Origin: an uncultured Clostridia bacterium
GTDB lineage: Bacteria > Bacillota > Clostridia > Christensenellales > Borkfalkiaceae
Assembly (NCBI GenBank): GCA_944354035.1
Contig: CALVPS010000010.1
Coordinates: 1 to 52,987 of the forward strand
DNA: 52,987 bases
Direction of reading: 5' to 3'
In this document: one piece after another, positions 34,835-44,294 of the stretch
How the letters are laid out: each line of letters starts with the position of its first letter
How positions within the stretch are numbered: the first letter of the stretch is position 1
Program-made: the position numbers and the translations under genes
The notes under the pieces: generated by a model
What the model was told of the DNA's origin: nothing
The model's input: the letters and a program-made list of their open reading frames with translations, nothing else
The model's database searches: none

Positions 34835-35539
34835 CTATGCGATATTTTCGCCCACGGGCACAACGCCGAGCCCAAGCGCCTTGTAGCGCTCCAGAATGCG
34901 CGGCAGTGCCGCCAGCGTGTGCGGCATGGGGTGCATTAAAATGAGGTCGCCCGCCGCAACGCTCTCGGTCGCGCGCCGGTAACAGAGCTCCTCGTCCTTG
35001 TCGCGCCAGTCTATGGTATCTTTGCTCCACATCACCGTTTTTAAGCCCAGCGCCCCGGCCGCGCGCAGCGTCTGCTCGCCGTACGAACCGGAGGGCGGCG
35101 CAAACAGCAGCACGGGCTGCCGACAGACGCGCGCCAAAAAGTCGACGCTCTGTTTGATCTCGGTATAATTGGCGGCGTAATCCAACGCCTTGTGGTCGCG
35201 GTGGAAATACCCGTGCGAGCCGATCTCGTGCCCGGCCTGCGCAATGCGCCGCACGCAGTCGGCGTTGTCGTCCGCCCAGCTGCCGCCGATGAAAAAGGTG
35301 ACCTTGGCGCCGTACTCTTCCAATACGGATAAAATGCCCTCCACTTCTTGCGTGCCCCAATACACGTTGAACATCAGCGATACGCCGTGTTCGGAGCTGC
35401 CGCGAGAATACACCTGTCCGTCCACCTGTACGACATGCGAGGCGGTGGGAAGAAAGCACACCGCGCCCACGACCGCCAGGATGAGCGCCAAAATGCCGTT
35501 GGTGATCGCCGCAACGGCGCGGGAAGAGAGCCTTTTCAA
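34835..35539 (-). CDS. Polysaccharide-deacetylase-like protein, YlxY type
   Basis: This 234-residue protein has one N-terminal membrane segment (about 9-30) and a NodB-type domain outside the membrane. EIGSHGYFHRDH holds the metal His pair and LFAPPSGSYGEQ the Arg/Pro loop region. The first motif reads SLMFNVYWG, with Asn where catalytic Asp is usual; as I recall, YlxY-type proteins share this change, so activity is doubtful. The start is TTG at 35539 with GAGGT about 8 nt upstream. The family is linked to sporulation in Bacillus. Confidence 0.87.
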   Translation of the reverse strand: MKRLSSRAVAAITNGILALILAVVGAVCFLPTASHVVQVDGQVYSRGSSEHGVSLMFNVYWGTQEVEGILSVLEEYGAKVTFFIGGSWADDNADCVRRIAQAGHEIGSHGYFHRDHKALDYAANYTEIKQSVDFLARVCRQPVLLFAPPSGSYGEQTLRAAGALGLKTVMWSKDTIDWRDKDEELCYRRATESVAAGDLILMHPMPHTLAALPRILERYKALGLGVVPVGENIA

Positions 35540-35604
35540 ACAGTTTACCTCAAAAAACGGGATCTTACCCCCATTCTATTGGAAAACCGTGCGAAATATT
35601 CCCT

Positions 35605-37956
35605 TCAACGCAGCGTGACCACCGTGACGCCCGACTCCCCCTCGCCGTATTTGCCGAGGCGGAACCCCTCCACATGCGCGTGCCCGCGCAAAAATGCGTG
35701 GATGGCGGCGCGCAATTTCCCCGTGCCCATACCGTGCACGATGCGCACCTCCGAGAGATTGGCCACCACGGCGCTGTCTAAAAAGTTCTCCACTTCGGGC
35801 AGCGCCTCGTCCACCGTCATGCCGATCACGTTGCACTCCGGGCGCACAAACTGCCGTTCGCGCACGTTGCGCACCACCTGCACGGGCGCAATCCCTTCGC
35901 GCGGGCCCTCGGCGCGGTATAGATCGGAAAGTTTTACGGTCACTTTCAGCGCACCCGCCCGAACGTCGCACGTCCCGCGGTCGGCGCGCACCGAAAGCAC
36001 CGTGCCCTGCGCCCCCATCGAGCCGATAAGTACCGCGTCGCCCGCCTTCAGTGCGGCGGCATCGACGGGCACGGCGCGCACGGGGGCCTCGTCGTCCTCG
36101 GCAGCGGCGCGCTCCATCTGATTTTTCAGCGTGCGCGCGCGCACCAGATCGCGCTGCGAAAGGGTATCGCGGCGAAAAATGTTTTCGATCTCTTCCAACG
36201 TCTCCTCCGCCTCACGCGTGCGCTCGGCCACGATACGTTTGGCCTCCGCCTTGGAAGCGGCCAAAAACCGCTCGCGCTCCCTGCGGAATTTTTCTTCCTC
36301 CTTGCCGAGCGCGGCAAGTTTTTCCTCCCACTCACGCTGCAGCGCGGCGGCGCGGCGGGTCGCCTCCTCGGTACGCACGCGGCTCTCCTCGGCCGCGCGC
36401 ACGGTGTGTTCAAAGGCACGCGCTCCCTCCGAAAGGTAGCCGCGCGCCTCGTCGATCGTCGCCTGCGGCAAACCGAGGCGGGCGCAGATGAGCAGCGCAT
36501 TGGAGGAACCCGGCGCGCCGATGCGCAGACGGTAGAGCGGACGAAAATCTTCCGCGTCAAACTCCATACAGCCGTTTTCGATCCCCTCCGCCTCGTAAGC
36601 GAATTCTTTCAACGCGGAATAGTGGGTGGTGACGATGCCGCGGCAGCCCCGCCGCAGCAACTCCGAAAGCACCGCCCGCGCCAGCGCCGCCCCCTCCTCG
36701 GGATCGGTGCCGCCGCCCGGTTCGTCGATAAGCACCAGCGAACGCCGCGTGGCATGGGCAAGGATCTCGCGGATATGCACGACATGCGACGAAAACGTGG
36801 ACAAATTTTCTTCGATCGACTGACTGTCGCCCACGTCGCAGAACACCTCGTCGTACACCGAAAGGCGCGTGCCTTCGGCTGCCGGAACAAACAGACCGCA
36901 GGCCGCCATCAGCGAAAACAGCCCGCACATTTTTAACGTGACCGTCTTTCCGCCCGTATTGGCGCCGCTGATCAGTAAAAAGCGGTTGTTTCCCTCCACC
37001 GTCACCGATACGGGCACGGCCGTCTTACGATCGAGCAGGGGATGTCTGCCCTTTACGATTTTAATGGCCCCTGAGGCGTCCGTCGCGGGCCGCACACAGT
37101 GCAGACGGTACCCGTACTCGGCGCGCGCATAAAAGCTGTCTACCTGCGCCAGTACGTCGATATCCGTCGTCAGCGCGCCCCGCATGGCGCCCACGGCGTG
37201 CGAAAGCTCCAAAAGGATCCGCTCGACCTCCTCCCGTTCGTCCAGCATGAGCGAACGCAGCTCGTTGTTCATTTCAAGCACTTCCTCGGGCTCCACAAAC
37301 ACCGTTGCGCCGCTGGCGGAGCGATCGTGCACGAAGCCGCGGATGCTGCGCTTGTACTCCGCGCGCACGGGGATGACATAGCGGTCGCCGCGGACGGTCA
37401 CGATCCCGTCCTGCAAATATTTGCGCTCTTCGCCCGAGAGGTAGCCCTGCAGGCGGGCGCGGATGCGCTCGCCGAGCGCACGGATCTGTGTGCGCAGCGA
37501 AAAGAGGCGCTCGCTCGCATGATCGGAGAGCTCGTTTTCGTTTATGATCTTGCGGCCGATCTCCTCTTCGAGACCGACGTCAAACATCAGCCGCTCGGTC
37601 AAAGGCAAAAACAGACGGATGCGCTCGTCGGAAAAGGAACGGACGGACGTATAACACACGCGCGCCGCGCGCAGCAGGCGCGCAACGCCGAGCAGCTCGG
37701 CAGGCGAAAGCGAAGCCCCCTTTTCGGCACGCTCCAGCGCATCTTCCTGCGACGGGAAGCTCTCTACCTTGCCCGCGCCCAGCGTAAACAGCAGCAGCGT
37801 CGCCTCCTCGGTGAGCGACAACCGCTCTCGCACGGCCGCCGGTTCGCGCACGGGCTCCAGCGCAAGAACGCGCGCCCTGCCCTCTTCCAGCACGGCATAG
37901 GCGGCCGCGGACGATAAAATTTTATCCAGTTCCAACCGTTTGGCGTTTTCGTTCAA
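35605..37956 (-). CDS. mutS2: MutS2 ATPase with Smr nuclease domain
   Basis: This 783-residue protein lacks the mismatch-recognition domain of MutS. It has the clamp/lever region, Walker A LISGANTGGKTVTLK near residue 340, Walker B LVLIDEPGGGTDP, a long coiled coil (about 500-610) and the C-terminal Smr domain (IGMTVDEALPEVENFLDSA, then VRIVHGMGTGKLR). In Firmicutes it acts on recombination intermediates and stalled ribosomes. The start is TTG at 37956 with AAGGAG 6 nt upstream, overlapping the U32 stop as TTGA; the longer frame is an antisense shadow of the U32 gene. Confidence 0.95.
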   Translation of the reverse strand: MNENAKRLELDKILSSAAAYAVLEEGRARVLALEPVREPAAVRERLSLTEEATLLLFTLGAGKVESFPSQEDALERAEKGASLSPAELLGVARLLRAARVCYTSVRSFSDERIRLFLPLTERLMFDVGLEEEIGRKIINENELSDHASERLFSLRTQIRALGERIRARLQGYLSGEERKYLQDGIVTVRGDRYVIPVRAEYKRSIRGFVHDRSASGATVFVEPEEVLEMNNELRSLMLDEREEVERILLELSHAVGAMRGALTTDIDVLAQVDSFYARAEYGYRLHCVRPATDASGAIKIVKGRHPLLDRKTAVPVSVTVEGNNRFLLISGANTGGKTVTLKMCGLFSLMAACGLFVPAAEGTRLSVYDEVFCDVGDSQSIEENLSTFSSHVVHIREILAHATRRSLVLIDEPGGGTDPEEGAALARAVLSELLRRGCRGIVTTHYSALKEFAYEAEGIENGCMEFDAEDFRPLYRLRIGAPGSSNALLICARLGLPQATIDEARGYLSEGARAFEHTVRAAEESRVRTEEATRRAAALQREWEEKLAALGKEEEKFRRERERFLAASKAEAKRIVAERTREAEETLEEIENIFRRDTLSQRDLVRARTLKNQMERAAAEDDEAPVRAVPVDAAALKAGDAVLIGSMGAQGTVLSVRADRGTCDVRAGALKVTVKLSDLYRAEGPREGIAPVQVVRNVRERQFVRPECNVIGMTVDEALPEVENFLDSAVVANLSEVRIVHGMGTGKLRAAIHAFLRGHAHVEGFRLGKYGEGESGVTVVTLR

Positions 37957-40148
37957 AGCAAACTCCTTTGCGCGTGTCCGTGCGTCGCGCCCGGCCGTTC
38001 CGCGCCGTCGCCGCGCACATAGGCAATGTCGCAGGCGTCGCCCTGCGTGCAATCGACAAGCGGCGCGCACCGCCCCCCCGCGGCGGCCAAAGGCACGCAA
38101 TTGTATACCTCAAAGCGGCAATTGCCGCTCATCCGATATCTGCGCAGCACAAACGCGCGGCCCGCTTCGTCCGTCAGCGTATATGCGTCGCGGCGGTCAC
38201 AGCCGCTGCACGCCGCCGAAAACGGGCAATAGGCAAGATCCATCAGCTTTATGCCGCCTGCCGCCGCCGTGTAGGCGCCCGCGCGGGCCAGGGCGTCCGC
38301 TTCGGCGATCGTCAACTCCTTCGAAAGGGCAAATCGCGCCGCCGCCTGCGCCGCACCGTCTGCCGCAATGCGGTTGGAAAGATTCCAGCCGGTACCTGCA
38401 AACAGGCCTATGCGATACTTGCGCGCCAGGGCGATCCCATGCGTCCCCTCGCAGTATATTGCGTCGAACCTCCCTAAAAACGGCGCGATCAGCGCCTCGT
38501 CGTCGGCCGTAAAAAATGCGGGCAAATACAGGCAGACCGCTCTGCCCCCCGCCTGCGGCGGCCGCAGATCGGCATAATTGCGCGGCTTATAGATCAGCGT
38601 ACGCACCCCCGCCATGTCCGCCTCGGACATGGCCGCGCCGTCCGTTACGATGACGGCCATGCCCCCGTCGTTTTTTATCGTTTCTGCCCCATCGGGATCC
38701 GTCGTCCTACCCGGCAAAACGGTTTCCGGAAGGCGCGGACGAGGCGGGGCAAGACGGTCGGCCAGCCCTTCGTAAAAGGCACGACGCAGCGCGTTCAGCG
38801 CCCCTACGGAAAAAAACGCGCCGTCCGTCAAAACGCATACTTCGGGCGCAAAGGGAAAGCGGTCGGTCTTTTGCAGGCACTCGCAGATGCGCTCCCGCGA
38901 CAGCGGGGCGCTCCTGGCGGGCTGTGCCGGTTCCCCCTCCAAAACAAAGTCGCCGCACGCAAGGCGCACGGGGCGGCCGCACAGCACGGTCGCCTCCACC
39001 GCGACGGGCCGCCGCCTCCCGCCCGCAAGCGCCGCGGCATTGGCGGCCGTATCGGTGGTGACGCGCACCTCGTCGCCCGCGCACAAGCGCGCCGCGGAGG
39101 AGAGATAAAATCCCCCGCGGTCGGCCGAAAGAAAGGCCGCGCCGCCCACCTCCAATCCCCCGCGCAAAATTTTGAAGGCGTCCCCCTTCTGCGCGGCAAA
39201 GTCGCTTTTGCAGTACATGCGTCCTGCGCGGACGGATACCGTGCCTACGGGCGCGCCGATATGCCCCTGCACCCGGCGTGAAAGCAGCGTTTTATCCTGC
39301 CCGAACGCCAGGCCGCGGGTATAGTCGCCGCGGTTATAGGCACGCTTCAGCCGCTCGAACGCCTCGTCGGCGGGCGCCCCGTCCAACAGGGCGCGGTAAT
39401 ACCCCACCGCCGCCGCCACATAGGCGGGAGAGCGCATGCGCCCTTCGATCTTAAACGAAGACACGCCTGCCTCCGCAAGAGCGGAGATATCCCTCCCCAC
39501 GCACAGATCGGAGAGCGAAAGCGCGTAGGCAGGCGCTTCAAACCCGCGCCGGTCGATAGAATAGCGCTTGCGGCAGGGCTGTTTGCAGCGGCCGCGGTTG
39601 CCGCTGTGGTTGCCCGCAAAGGACGAAAAATAACACTGCCCCGAGACGCACGAGCAGAGCGCACCCTGTACAAAGGCTTCCGTCTCCAGAACGGAAGAGA
39701 TGGCGGCCATGTCTTTCAGCGGCGTTTCGCGGGCCAGCACCGCGCGCGAAAACCCAAACGCGCGCGCCACCTGCGCGCCGTATACGTTGCAGCAGCCCGC
39801 CTGCGTAGAAAGGTGCAGCGTCATCTGCGGATACGCCTCTTTTAAGGCGCGTCCCAAAAAAATATCCTGCAGCAGAAGGGCGTCCGCACCGTTTTCCCAC
39901 GCCGTGCGCGCGCTGTAAAAAAAGGCCTGCAGTTCGCTGTCCTTTACCAGCGTATTCAGCGCGACGTATACTTTGGCGCCCAGCAGATGCGCGTACCGCG
40001 CAAATGCGGAAAAGGCGGAAACGGAAAAATTTTCCGCGCCTTCGCGCGCGGAAAATCGCGTAAATCCCAAATATACGGCGTCTGCACCCGCATTCAGCGC
40101 GGCATAGCCCGCCGCCACGTTCCCCGCCGGGGCAAGCAATTCCGTCAC
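37953..40148 (-). CDS. U32-family peptidase / RlhA-like protein
   Basis: This 731-residue protein starts with the U32 pattern ELLAPAGNVAAGYAALNAGA and contains the cysteine-rich signature SGQCYFSSFAGNHSGNRGRC followed by KQPCRKRY, with further C-terminal CSGCDRRDAY. Long U32 members take part in 23S rRNA or tRNA hydroxylation with an iron-sulfur cluster rather than proteolysis; which applies here is open. The start is GTG at 40148 with AGGTAG upstream, 1 nt after hprK. Confidence 0.9.
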   Translation of the reverse strand: MTELLAPAGNVAAGYAALNAGADAVYLGFTRFSAREGAENFSVSAFSAFARYAHLLGAKVYVALNTLVKDSELQAFFYSARTAWENGADALLLQDIFLGRALKEAYPQMTLHLSTQAGCCNVYGAQVARAFGFSRAVLARETPLKDMAAISSVLETEAFVQGALCSCVSGQCYFSSFAGNHSGNRGRCKQPCRKRYSIDRRGFEAPAYALSLSDLCVGRDISALAEAGVSSFKIEGRMRSPAYVAAAVGYYRALLDGAPADEAFERLKRAYNRGDYTRGLAFGQDKTLLSRRVQGHIGAPVGTVSVRAGRMYCKSDFAAQKGDAFKILRGGLEVGGAAFLSADRGGFYLSSAARLCAGDEVRVTTDTAANAAALAGGRRRPVAVEATVLCGRPVRLACGDFVLEGEPAQPARSAPLSRERICECLQKTDRFPFAPEVCVLTDGAFFSVGALNALRRAFYEGLADRLAPPRPRLPETVLPGRTTDPDGAETIKNDGGMAVIVTDGAAMSEADMAGVRTLIYKPRNYADLRPPQAGGRAVCLYLPAFFTADDEALIAPFLGRFDAIYCEGTHGIALARKYRIGLFAGTGWNLSNRIAADGAAQAAARFALSKELTIAEADALARAGAYTAAAGGIKLMDLAYCPFSAACSGCDRRDAYTLTDEAGRAFVLRRYRMSGNCRFEVYNCVPLAAAGGRCAPLVDCTQGDACDIAYVRGDGAERPGATHGHAQRSLL

Positions 40149-40149
40149 G

Positions 40150-41076
40150 TTATCTACCTATCGTCCTTTGAATGAGTTCCTGCGCCGCGTCGTAGCCCAT
40201 ATTCTTCAGACGGTGGTCGCGGGCGGCGACCTCGATAAGGATGGCAAGGTTGCGACCGGGACTTACGGGAACGGTCAGTTTGGGGATCTTAAGGCCCAGA
40301 ATGCTCTCGCTGTTCTCTTCGCCGCCGATACGGTCGTACTCCTTATCGCGCCGCCACGGTTCGAGCTCGATAACGAGTTCCACCTGTTTTTCCGTCATGA
40401 TCGCGCCCGAACCGTACATGTTTTTTATGTTGATGATGCCGATCCCGCGCAATTCCATAAAGTAGCGGATGCGCTCGGGCGCGGTACCGACGAGCTCGTT
40501 TTCGATGCGCTTGATGATCACGGAGTCGTCTGCCACCAAACGGTGCCCGCGCTTGATCAGCTCCATGGCCGTTTCGCTCTTTCCCACGCCGCTGCTGCCC
40601 GTAAGCAGAATGCCGGCGCCGAACACATCCATCAGCACGCCGTGTACGGTGGTAGCGGGCGCCAGCAGGCGATTCAGATAGATACACAGATCCACCATGA
40701 CCGACGCCGTCATTTTTCCCGAGCGGAAGATGGGCGTACCCGTGTTGCGGGCGCACTCCATAAACTCCGGCAATACGGGAAGGTCGCGCGCGAATACCAC
40801 GCAAGGGATCTCGCCGCAGTCGAACATGCGTTTGATCTTTTTAAGGCGCTGCTCGTGCGGGAACGAGTGCATATACTCGTGCTCGGTCAGACCGATCAGC
40901 ATGATGCGCTGCATATCGAAGTAGCTGTAAAAACCCGCCAGCCGCAGACCGGGACGGTCGACGCTGATGCTGGTAAGCGTAATAATGCCCCGCCCCGCAT
41001 ACAGCATTTCGAGGCCGAGATCGGAGGCAAACTTGTCGAGCATAACGGTTTCTTTGGGCAGCAAAATATCGTTCAT
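40150..41076 (-). CDS. hprK: HPr kinase/phosphorylase
   Basis: This 308-residue enzyme phosphorylates HPr at Ser46 and so controls carbon catabolite repression. It shows the Walker A GSSGVGKS (160-167), HRLVADDSV, and the family signature EIRGIGI-like ELRGIGIINIKNMYG then GSGAIM. The start overlaps the HAD gene stop as ATGA. ptsH and other PTS genes are not in this window. Confidence 0.95.
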   Translation of the reverse strand: MNDILLPKETVMLDKFASDLGLEMLYAGRGIITLTSISVDRPGLRLAGFYSYFDMQRIMLIGLTEHEYMHSFPHEQRLKKIKRMFDCGEIPCVVFARDLPVLPEFMECARNTGTPIFRSGKMTASVMVDLCIYLNRLLAPATTVHGVLMDVFGAGILLTGSSGVGKSETAMELIKRGHRLVADDSVIIKRIENELVGTAPERIRYFMELRGIGIINIKNMYGSGAIMTEKQVELVIELEPWRRDKEYDRIGGEENSESILGLKIPKLTVPVSPGRNLAILIEVAARDHRLKNMGYDAAQELIQRTIGR

Positions 41077-41894
41077 CGCAGTTCTCCCATTGCATAATGT
41101 TGCAGAGCATACGCCACGCCGTCCTCTTCGACGGACGGCACGACGACGGCGATCTCCCGCAGTTCGCGCTCAGCGTTGGCGACCGCAAACTTTCCGCCCG
41201 CGCGGCCGAGCATGGGCAGGTCATTCAGCTGATCGCCGATGGCAGCGGTCTGCGCGGGCGAAATGCCGTAATATGCGCACAAAAAATCTACTGCCGAGGC
41301 CTTGGACTGTCCCGCAGGCATGATCTCCACCAACATGTCCGCCGAACACGTCACGTAAAACGCCGCGCCGAGACGCGTCCGCAGTTCGTTCATCAGGGCA
41401 ACGCGCTGCTCGGGACGGACCATCGCCAGCAGCTTTACGGCCCGCATGCCCGTGCGCGCAAACAGCGCGGAGAGCGGCTCGTGCTCCGATATGTTCGCCT
41501 GCACGCCGCACACCCTTTCGTACGCCTTTAACGCCGCGTCGCGACGGTTGCAGTACAGGGCGTCTACCGTATAGGCGTGGATGTGAAGGTCCTTCTCCTC
41601 CAAAACGGACAGGATGCGCAGCGCGTCCTGCGGAGCAAACCCCTCGTCCTTTAACAGTTCCCCCGTGGCGATATCCAGCACGGTCGCCCCCTGATAGGCC
41701 ACCACGGGCCCCTCGCGCAGACCCAGTTCTTTTAAGCGCGGCACAATGGCCGCCGGCATCCTGCCCGTGCACACCGCAAAAATTCCGCCGTCCGCACGAT
41801 AGGCCTCTATCGCCCGACGATTGGCCTGCGATATGGTGCCGTCCGCCCGCACGAGCGTGCCGTCAAAATCGGAAATAAACAGTCGATACCTCAT
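41073..41894 (-). CDS. Cof-type HAD-IIB phosphatase
   Basis: This 273-residue cytoplasmic phosphatase has the nucleophile motif FISDFDGTLV, the CTGRMPAAIV motif II region, a C2 cap, and the C-terminal AIGDQLNDLPML motif. Members act on sugar phosphates or flavin nucleotides; the substrate is not predictable. The ATG overlaps the uvrC stop as ATGA with GAGGG near. Confidence 0.92.
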   Translation of the reverse strand: MRYRLFISDFDGTLVRADGTISQANRRAIEAYRADGGIFAVCTGRMPAAIVPRLKELGLREGPVVAYQGATVLDIATGELLKDEGFAPQDALRILSVLEEKDLHIHAYTVDALYCNRRDAALKAYERVCGVQANISEHEPLSALFARTGMRAVKLLAMVRPEQRVALMNELRTRLGAAFYVTCSADMLVEIMPAGQSKASAVDFLCAYYGISPAQTAAIGDQLNDLPMLGRAGGKFAVANAERELREIAVVVPSVEEDGVAYALQHYAMGELR

Positions 41895-43705
41895 AATCCC
41901 TCAAAATGTGCGCGGATACGCGCCGCAAGTTCCGGGCCGATCCCCGGCACGGCGGAAAGCGCCGCCTCGTCCGCGCGCATGATCTTATCGATGGTGCCGA
42001 ACGCCTGCAGCAGCGCCATGCGCTTTTGTTTGCCGATCCCCCCGATCTCGTCGAGCACGGAGGCAAGGTTGCGCTTGGAATGCAGACTTCTGAAATAGGT
42101 GATCGCAAAGCGATGCGCCTCGTCGCGGATGCGCTGCAGCACCTTCAGCGCGTAGTCGCGCCGATCCAAACACACCGGCGCGTCCTGCCAAAGCGTGTAT
42201 ACCTCCTCTTCGCGCTTGGCCAGCGCGATCAGGTCGATATCGGCCACGCCCATCTCTTCGAATACGCCGCGCACGGCGTGCAGCTGCCCCTTGCCGCCGT
42301 CGATGACCACCAACTGCGGACGGGGAAAGCGCTCCTCTTCGTCGGTGCCGAGTTTGGCAAGGCGGCGGCGCAGCACCTCGCGCAAGGAGGCAAAGTCGTC
42401 TGCCCCCTCTACCGTCTTTATGCGGAAACGGCGATACTGATACTTATCTGCTTCGCCGTCCGTAAACACGACCATGCTGCCCACCTTATCCACGCCGGAG
42501 ATGTTGGAGATATCGTAGCACTCCATGCGTTTGGGATAGCGCGAAAGACGCAACAGCTGTTTTAACCGCTCGCAGGCGGTCAGCGTCATGTCGTTTTTGT
42601 GCGCGATCGCCGAAACGGACTTCTCCAAATACTCGGCGGCGTTCCCGGCGGCCATATCCAGCAGCTCGCGCCGGACGCCGAACTTGGGGCGGACAAGCGT
42701 CACCTTGCGGTCGGTCCGCCCGGCCGCGTACGATAAAAACAGTGCGTCGTCGACGGGCTCGTCCAACACGATCTCATGCGGAAGCTCGTGCGCCGCATAA
42801 TACTGTGTCAGTACGCTCATAAAGCTTTCGCCCGGGGCGCCCGCGCCCTCGTCCAGCGAAAAATTGCGGCTTCCCTGCATTACGCCGCCGCGCGTGACCA
42901 GCACGCTGACCGCCGCGTACAGCCCGTTAGAGCGGTATGCCCAGATATCCGCGTCCACCTCACGCGGCATGGAGGTGATCCGCCGCTCGCCCAACAGCGA
43001 GAGCATTTCGATCTTTTTGCGAAGTTCGAGCGCAAGTTCAAACTCTTCCTCTTCGGCAAATTTTTGCATCTTTTCCGTGAGAAGCGCGGCGGCTTCCTCG
43101 TAATTGCCCGACAAAAACGAGAGGGTGCGCTCTACACACGCGGCATATTCGTCGGCGCCGATCCGCTGCGCACAGGGAGCGGGACAGCGCCCCAAATGGT
43201 AGTTCAAACAAGGTTTTTTGGGTCTTTCGCCGATGCTCTGCGAACAGGTGCGGATGTGATACACCCGCGCGGCGATATCCACGATGTCCTTGCAGGAGAT
43301 GCCCCCCATGAACGGCCCGAAGTATTTGCCGTCGCCGCGGCGGACGCGCCGCGTGATGCAGATGCGCGGGAACGCCTCGCCCACGGTCACTTTGATGTAG
43401 GGATACGTCTTATCGTCCTTTAACAGGATGTTGTACTTTGGCTTGTATTTTTTGATGTAGGTGTTTTCCAACGCCAGCGCGTCCACCTCGGTGGGCGTGA
43501 CGACGTACGCAAAATCGGCGATGCAATCTACCATCGCCTGCACCTTTACGGGCTTGGAAGATGAATGGAAGTATTGCCGCACGCGGTTTTTTAAGACGCG
43601 CGCCTTGCCGACGTAAATTACGGCGCCGTCCGCATCCATCATGAGATATACGCCCGGCCGATCGGGCAGCAGCTTTAATTTTTCCCGAACGACGCTTTCG
43701 CTCAT
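41891..43705 (-). CDS. uvrC: Excinuclease ABC subunit C
   Basis: At 604 residues this is the full length. The GIY-YIG nuclease domain is at the N-terminus (GVYLMMDADGAVIYVGKARV), a cysteine cluster CSQSIGERPKKPCLNYHLGR with CPAPC follows, then a UVR motif (EEFELALELRKKIEML), the RNase-H-like domain with ECYDISNISG and VVIDGGKGQL, and a C-terminal helix-hairpin-helix pair. It makes the dual incision in nucleotide-excision repair. The ATG at 43705 lies 6 nt after TATAAT and lacks a Shine-Dalgarno, so the mRNA should be leaderless. It heads a 10-gene run to 32349. Confidence 0.95.
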   Translation of the reverse strand: MSESVVREKLKLLPDRPGVYLMMDADGAVIYVGKARVLKNRVRQYFHSSSKPVKVQAMVDCIADFAYVVTPTEVDALALENTYIKKYKPKYNILLKDDKTYPYIKVTVGEAFPRICITRRVRRGDGKYFGPFMGGISCKDIVDIAARVYHIRTCSQSIGERPKKPCLNYHLGRCPAPCAQRIGADEYAACVERTLSFLSGNYEEAAALLTEKMQKFAEEEEFELALELRKKIEMLSLLGERRITSMPREVDADIWAYRSNGLYAAVSVLVTRGGVMQGSRNFSLDEGAGAPGESFMSVLTQYYAAHELPHEIVLDEPVDDALFLSYAAGRTDRKVTLVRPKFGVRRELLDMAAGNAAEYLEKSVSAIAHKNDMTLTACERLKQLLRLSRYPKRMECYDISNISGVDKVGSMVVFTDGEADKYQYRRFRIKTVEGADDFASLREVLRRRLAKLGTDEEERFPRPQLVVIDGGKGQLHAVRGVFEEMGVADIDLIALAKREEEVYTLWQDAPVCLDRRDYALKVLQRIRDEAHRFAITYFRSLHSKRNLASVLDEIGGIGKQKRMALLQAFGTIDKIMRADEAALSAVPGIGPELAARIRAHFEGL

Positions 43706-43711
43706 ATGTCT

Positions 43712-43740
43712 ATTATACACGAATCGTCCGCAATTTTCAA
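43712..43740 (-). promoter_or_regulatory. Promoter of leaderless uvrC operon
   Basis: On the minus strand TTGAAA (43735-43740), a 17-bp spacer and TATAAT (43712-43717) are followed by AGACAT and the uvrC ATG. Confidence 0.85.
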
Positions 43741-43756
43741 GTGATTCAAAAAAATA

Positions 43757-43802
43757 ATCAAAAAAGGCCGTGCGCTCCCCGTACGGGGAGCGCACGGCCT
43801 TT
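43757..43802 (-). terminator. Terminator of arsR
   Basis: AAAGGCCGTGCGCTCCCC-GTAC and its 18-nt complement (43785-43802) form a perfect stem; the minus strand continues TTTTGATTATTTTTTTG. Confidence 0.92.
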
Positions 43803-43833
43803 GGCGGCCCGCCGCAGTGTTTGCGCGCGGCCG

Positions 43834-44169
43834 TCAGTAGCCCAAAAATTCCACGCCCTTTAACAAAACGTCGTTGACGATCTCGTTATACAGCGAATAA
43901 AACATCACCTTCCCGCGGCGTACGTAGCTTACCATGCCCGCGTCCTTTAAAAAGCGCAGCTGATGGCTTACCGTCGTCTGATTGATGCCCAGCACGCGCG
44001 AGATATCCGTCACGCACATTTCAGAAATGGCCAGCGCCGATAAAATGCGCAGCCGCGTCCCGTCCGAAAAGATCGAAAAAAATCGCACGAGCGAACGAAG
44101 CAGTTCCCCGTCCGGCACGTAACCTTCGATCATGTCCTGCGTGCGCCTGTCCAGCAAAAGCGTTTGCAT
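43834..44169 (-). CDS. ArsR/SmtB-family regulator
   Basis: This 111-residue winged-helix regulator has FFSIFSDGTRLRILSALA, the metal-site-like EMCVTDIS in helix 3 (a CVxD variant of the CxCxx metal motif), the recognition helix NQTTVSHQLRFLKDAGMV and the wing YVRRGKVMFYSL. One Cys at the alpha-3 site makes a soft-metal or metalloid sensor possible but not certain. GGAGG lies 8 nt before the ATG. A palindrome TGCGCATGCGCA (44212-44223) upstream may be its operator. It follows copA but is separated by a terminator. Confidence 0.9.
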   Translation of the reverse strand: MQTLLLDRRTQDMIEGYVPDGELLRSLVRFFSIFSDGTRLRILSALAISEMCVTDISRVLGINQTTVSHQLRFLKDAGMVSYVRRGKVMFYSLYNEIVNDVLLKGVEFLGY

Positions 44170-44252
44170 CTATGTATCCTCCGTTTTTGTAAAGAATAAC
44201 GCCTGCACACTTGCGCATGCGCAGAGATCGGCTCGGATCGCGGCGCTTTTTG

Positions 44253-44292
44253 CCGAAAACGCGGGCGGCGCGCAGATATGCGCGCCGCCCGC
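44253..44292 (-). terminator. Terminator of csoR-copA
   Basis: GCGGGCGGCGCGCA (44261-44274) pairs perfectly with 44279-44292 around GATA; the minus strand continues GTTTTCGGCAAAAAGC. Confidence 0.78.
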
Positions 44293-44294
44293 CG

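Noticed and set aside
34835..35539. Loss-of-function mutation in the deacetylase (Asn for catalytic Asp)
   Set aside because: As I recall, YlxY-type proteins commonly have Asn-Val at this place, so it is a feature of the subfamily rather than a local defect.
37957..38100. Longer start for mutS2
   Set aside because: The extension is an out-of-frame reading of the U32 gene; TTG 37956 with AAGGAG fits.
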